Below are positions 29,646-32,728 of a stretch of DNA of 32,728 bases, in pieces (the first letter of the stretch is position 1; every line of letters starts with the position of its first letter). The stretch comes from Phycisphaera mikurensis. Its GTDB lineage: Bacteria; Planctomycetota; B15-G4; JADJEK01. The position numbers were made by a program, and so were the translations under genes. The stretch covers positions 1-32,728 of the forward strand of contig DYIW01000005.1 in NCBI GenBank assembly GCA_020723465.1, written 5' to 3'. The notes beneath the pieces were generated by a model. It was not told where the DNA came from and made no database searches. It was given only the letters and a program-made list of their open reading frames with translations.

Positions 29646-31617
29646 GCAGGAGCGCCAGCCGGGCGGCACGGGCCCGAGCGCGGAGCCCGCGGACCCGCTG
29701 ATCGGCGAGAAGGTCGGGCCGTACCGCATCCTGTCCCTGATCGGCGCGGGCGGGATGGGCGCGGTCTACCTGGGCGTGGACGAGGCGCTCGAGCGCAAGG
29801 CCGCGGTCAAGGTGCTCTCGCTGCTCAGCCCGCGCTGGGTCGCGCGCTTCATTGCCGAGGCCCGCCATCAGGCGCGGCTCGACCACCCGAACATCGTCTC
29901 GGTCTACGGCGCCGGCTCGGCGCTGGTGCGCGGCCTCGAGGTGCACTACATCGCCTTGAAGCACATCGAGGGCAGCTCGCTGGCCGGCCTCGTGCGCCGC
30001 CAGGGGCCGTTCGATCCGCTCCAGGCCACGGAGCTGATCCTCGACGCCGCGCGCGGCCTGCACTACGTGCACTCGGAGGGCTTCATCCACCGCGACGTCA
30101 AGCCGAGCAACATCCTGGTCGATCTGGGCGAGCGCGCGCTCATCTCGGACTTCGGCGTGTCGCGCGGCCGGAGCGCGGTCGCGGGCGATCCGGCCACGGA
30201 CGGGGACTTCCTCGGCACGTGGACCTACGCGGCGCCGGAGCAGCTCGCGCGCCGTCCCCTGGACGGCCGCAGCGACGTGTATGCGCTCGGCGCCACCTTT
30301 CTCTTCGCCCTGACCGGCGTCGAGCCTCAGGATGAGGGGCCGGCCGGCCCCGATCCCGTGAAGAGGCTCGCCGGCATCGATCCGGCCCTGCCGGCGCCGG
30401 TGCGCCAGGCCCTGTCCCGCATGCTGCAGGTCGAGCCGCAGGACCGCTTCCCCTCCATGCTGAGCTGCATCGAGGCGCTCGAGCGCGCGCTGGCCGTCCT
30501 GAGCGCGCGGAGCGCGGGCGGCGAGCAGGAGGAACCGGACGAAAGCGGCCCGCGCGCGGGCCGCGGCCGGCTCGCTCTCGCCGGCCGGGTCTTCGCCTGC
30601 CTGCTCGCCGCGCTCACGATCGCGGCCGTCTACTTCCTCTGGCGCCACGGAGCCGAGAACGCCGGCCGCGAGGAGATCGTCGAGCTGCTTCCCGGGCCGG
30701 CGGCAGCGGTCGCGGCGGACGTCTTGCCCAGGCTCCCCGACGTGGCCGAGCCCGCTCCGCTCGCCGAGGAAGGCGCCGCAGTCGAGCCGGGCGCGGCCGC
30801 GGCGCAGGAAAGCGCGCAGCCGGTGCAGGCGGCCTCGTCCGGGCCGTCGCCCCTGGCGCTCGAGGTGGCGGAGGGCAGCGCGAGTTTTCTCGCCGAGGTC
30901 GCCGAGGTGGAGCGCCTGGCCGCCGGCGGGGCGGCGCCGGCCGAGGTGTGGCGGCGGATCTCCGACTTGCTCGACGCGCGCCTCGGCGGGCTGGACCGGC
31001 GGGCCCACGAGCAGCGCGACACGGGCGCGGCCTTGGCCCTGGACGAGTTGGCCGACGAGATCGTGCCGCGCCTCGCCGCGGTGCTCGACGGCTTGGTGGT
31101 CGGGCCGGTCGATTCAGGCGGCGTCCTGCTCGAGGTCGACGCCTTTCCGTTCACGATCCTGCAGTTCACCGCCTACCTCATGCATGTCGCCCGCTCGGAC
31201 CCGCGGCGTTCGCTCGAGCCGTTCCTCGGACCGGCGGAGCTGACGTCGGCGATCTGGGTCGAGTTTCAGAGCCCGCGGCGCTTCCGCCGGCCGCGCTGCG
31301 ACTTCCTGGTCGAGCCGGTGGTCGCGCTGAGCCCGCTCGGCATCGACGAGCTGGCGCGGCACGCCGGCAAGCGTCTTCCCACCAAGCAGGAGTGGGAGGG
31401 GGCCGTGGCTCCGCTGCTCGCCGCGGGCGCCATCGCCAGCGCCAAGGCGGACGTCGGCGCGAGCGCCAGCTCGGACGAGGCGCAGGTCATGGAGCGCGTG
31501 ATCTGGGACGGGGATTGCAGCTACGCCGTGCTCGCGGAGCAGGGCCCCTCCTTCCGCAAGGAGCTGAGCGTGGACAAGCGCCTGCGGGGGCTGCGGCTGG
31601 TGCGCGAGCTGAAGTAG
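29638..31617 (+). CDS. Ser/Thr protein kinase, single TM, C-terminal FGE-sulfatase/SUMF1-like domain
   Basis: Kinase motifs 'IGAGGMGAVYLG', 'HRDVKPSNILVDL', 'DFGVS', 'APEQL'; TM 'FACLLAALTIAAVYFLW'; C-term 'PVVALSPLGIDELARHAGKRLPTKQEWEGAV ... RLRGLRLVRELK'. Confidence 0.88.
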   Translation: MSEQERQPGGTGPSAEPADPLIGEKVGPYRILSLIGAGGMGAVYLGVDEALERKAAVKVLSLLSPRWVARFIAEARHQARLDHPNIVSVYGAGSALVRGLEVHYIALKHIEGSSLAGLVRRQGPFDPLQATELILDAARGLHYVHSEGFIHRDVKPSNILVDLGERALISDFGVSRGRSAVAGDPATDGDFLGTWTYAAPEQLARRPLDGRSDVYALGATFLFALTGVEPQDEGPAGPDPVKRLAGIDPALPAPVRQALSRMLQVEPQDRFPSMLSCIEALERALAVLSARSAGGEQEEPDESGPRAGRGRLALAGRVFACLLAALTIAAVYFLWRHGAENAGREEIVELLPGPAAAVAADVLPRLPDVAEPAPLAEEGAAVEPGAAAAQESAQPVQAASSGPSPLALEVAEGSASFLAEVAEVERLAAGGAAPAEVWRRISDLLDARLGGLDRRAHEQRDTGAALALDELADEIVPRLAAVLDGLVVGPVDSGGVLLEVDAFPFTILQFTAYLMHVARSDPRRSLEPFLGPAELTSAIWVEFQSPRRFRRPRCDFLVEPVVALSPLGIDELARHAGKRLPTKQEWEGAVAPLLAAGAIASAKADVGASASSDEAQVMERVIWDGDCSYAVLAEQGPSFRKELSVDKRLRGLRLVRELK

Positions 31618-31627
31618 GCGCGCGCTT

Positions 31628-32728
31628 TCACACTCCCACGATCATGCCGTCGACCACGTCGATCTCGCGCGCCAGCGGGTCCTTGGGCAGGCCTGGCATA
31701 CGCAGCATGTCGCCGGTCAGGACCACGAGGAAGCCGGCGCCGGCGTTGACCTGCACGTTGCGCACCGTCACCTCGAAGGCGGCGGGCCGGCCGCGCACGC
31801 GCGGATCGTCCGTGAGCGAGCTGTGCGTCTTGGCGATGCACACCGGCAGGCGCTCGTAGCCGAGCCGCTGGATGTCCTCCAGGTCGGCGCGCGCCGCGCT
31901 GGTAAAGACCACGGCGTCGGCGCCGTACATCTTCCGGGCGACCGCGAAGATCTTCTCGGGCACGGGATCGCCGGGCTCGTACAGGCGCCGCACCGGCTTG
32001 GGGCCGGAGGCGGCCTCGCGCATGACCAGGCGCGCCAGGTCGAGGGCGCCCTCGCCGCCCCGAGCGTGGTGGTCGGCCGCGGCGAAGGGGATGTCCAGCT
32101 CCGCGCAGCGCGCCCGCGCCGCGTCGATCTCGGCCGGCGCGTCGCTGGCGAAGCGGTTCAAGGCGACGATCGCGCGCTGGCCGAAGTGGCCGATGTTCTC
32201 GACGTGCTTCTCCAGGTTGGGCAGGCCGCGGCGCACGGCCTCGACGTCGGGGACGCTCAGGCGCGCGCGCGGCACGCCACCGTGCATCTTGAGGGCGCGC
32301 ACCGTGGCCACGAGCACCACCGCGGCGGTCTGCAGGCCGGCCGCCTGGCACTTGATGTCGAAGAACTTCTCGGCGCCGAGGTCGAAGCCGAAGCCCGCCT
32401 CGGTGATGGCCCAGTCGGCGCAATGCAGAGCCATGCGCGTGGCGAGCACGCTGTTGCAGCCGTGCGCGATGTTGGCGAAGGGACCGCCGTGGACGAGCGC
32501 CGGCGTGCCCTCGAGCGTCTGCACCAGGTTGGGGCGGATGGCGTCCTGCAGCAGCGCGAGCATGGCGCCCGTGCCCTGGAGCTTCCCGGCCGTGACCGGC
32601 TCGCCCGCGTAGGTGAAGGCGACCAGCGTGCGGTCGATGCGCTGGCGCAGGTCGTCGAAGCCGGAGGCCAGGCAGAGCATGGCCATGACCTCGGAAGCGG
32701 CGGTGATGTCGAAGCCGGTCTCGCGCGG
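31628..32728 (-). CDS. fhs: Formate--tetrahydrofolate ligase, N-terminally truncated by window edge
   Basis: Open to window end (PRETGFDITAASEVMAMLCLA); 'LVHGGPFANIAHGCNSVLATRMAL', 'GFGFDLGAEKFFDIKC'. Confidence 0.95.
   Translation of the reverse strand, partial: PRETGFDITAASEVMAMLCLASGFDDLRQRIDRTLVAFTYAGEPVTAGKLQGTGAMLALLQDAIRPNLVQTLEGTPALVHGGPFANIAHGCNSVLATRMALHCADWAITEAGFGFDLGAEKFFDIKCQAAGLQTAAVVLVATVRALKMHGGVPRARLSVPDVEAVRRGLPNLEKHVENIGHFGQRAIVALNRFASDAPAEIDAARARCAELDIPFAAADHHARGGEGALDLARLVMREAASGPKPVRRLYEPGDPVPEKIFAVARKMYGADAVVFTSAARADLEDIQRLGYERLPVCIAKTHSSLTDDPRVRGRPAAFEVTVRNVQVNAGAGFLVVLTGDMLRMPGLPKDPLAREIDVVDGMIVGV

Noticed and set aside
29638-31617. Diversity-generating retroelement target
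   Set aside because: FGE/C-lectin-like fold suggested it, but no reverse transcriptase or template repeat was recognised in the window.

Overview
High-GC bacterial chromosome window. Planctomycetota-like affiliation is an inference from the C-terminal domain of the FG-GAP protein. Left to right: (i) 3' part of an FG-GAP repeat surface protein built from exact 168-bp tandem units; (ii) an all-minus-strand accessory/defence island (about 1.18-7.73 kb) made of an AbiEi/AbiEii type IV toxin-antitoxin pair plus a translationally coupled operon: an archaeo-eukaryotic-type primase (TOTE-type)-SF2 helicase fusion, an unlisted 50-aa small ORF, and two conserved uncharacterized proteins of 235 and 379 aa; (iii) a compact B12 mutase operon icmF-mutA-mutB-meaB; (iv) an M48 metalloprotease lipoprotein; (v) an ABC transporter/permease/TPR-like/GT39-like membrane operon; (vi) a membrane pyrophosphatase with a K+-dependent-type signature, and RsfS; (vii) a DUF255 thioredoxin-fold protein, a PSP1/RicT-like protein and a DUF2007-like protein; (viii) a coiled-coil lipoprotein overlapping a Ser/Thr kinase whose C-terminus looks like a degenerate FGE-sulfatase domain; (ix) the 3' part of formate-THF ligase. 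The best candidate for a poorly described system is the primase-helicase operon with its hidden small ORF beside AbiE. No tRNA, rRNA, CRISPR array or transposase was recognised.
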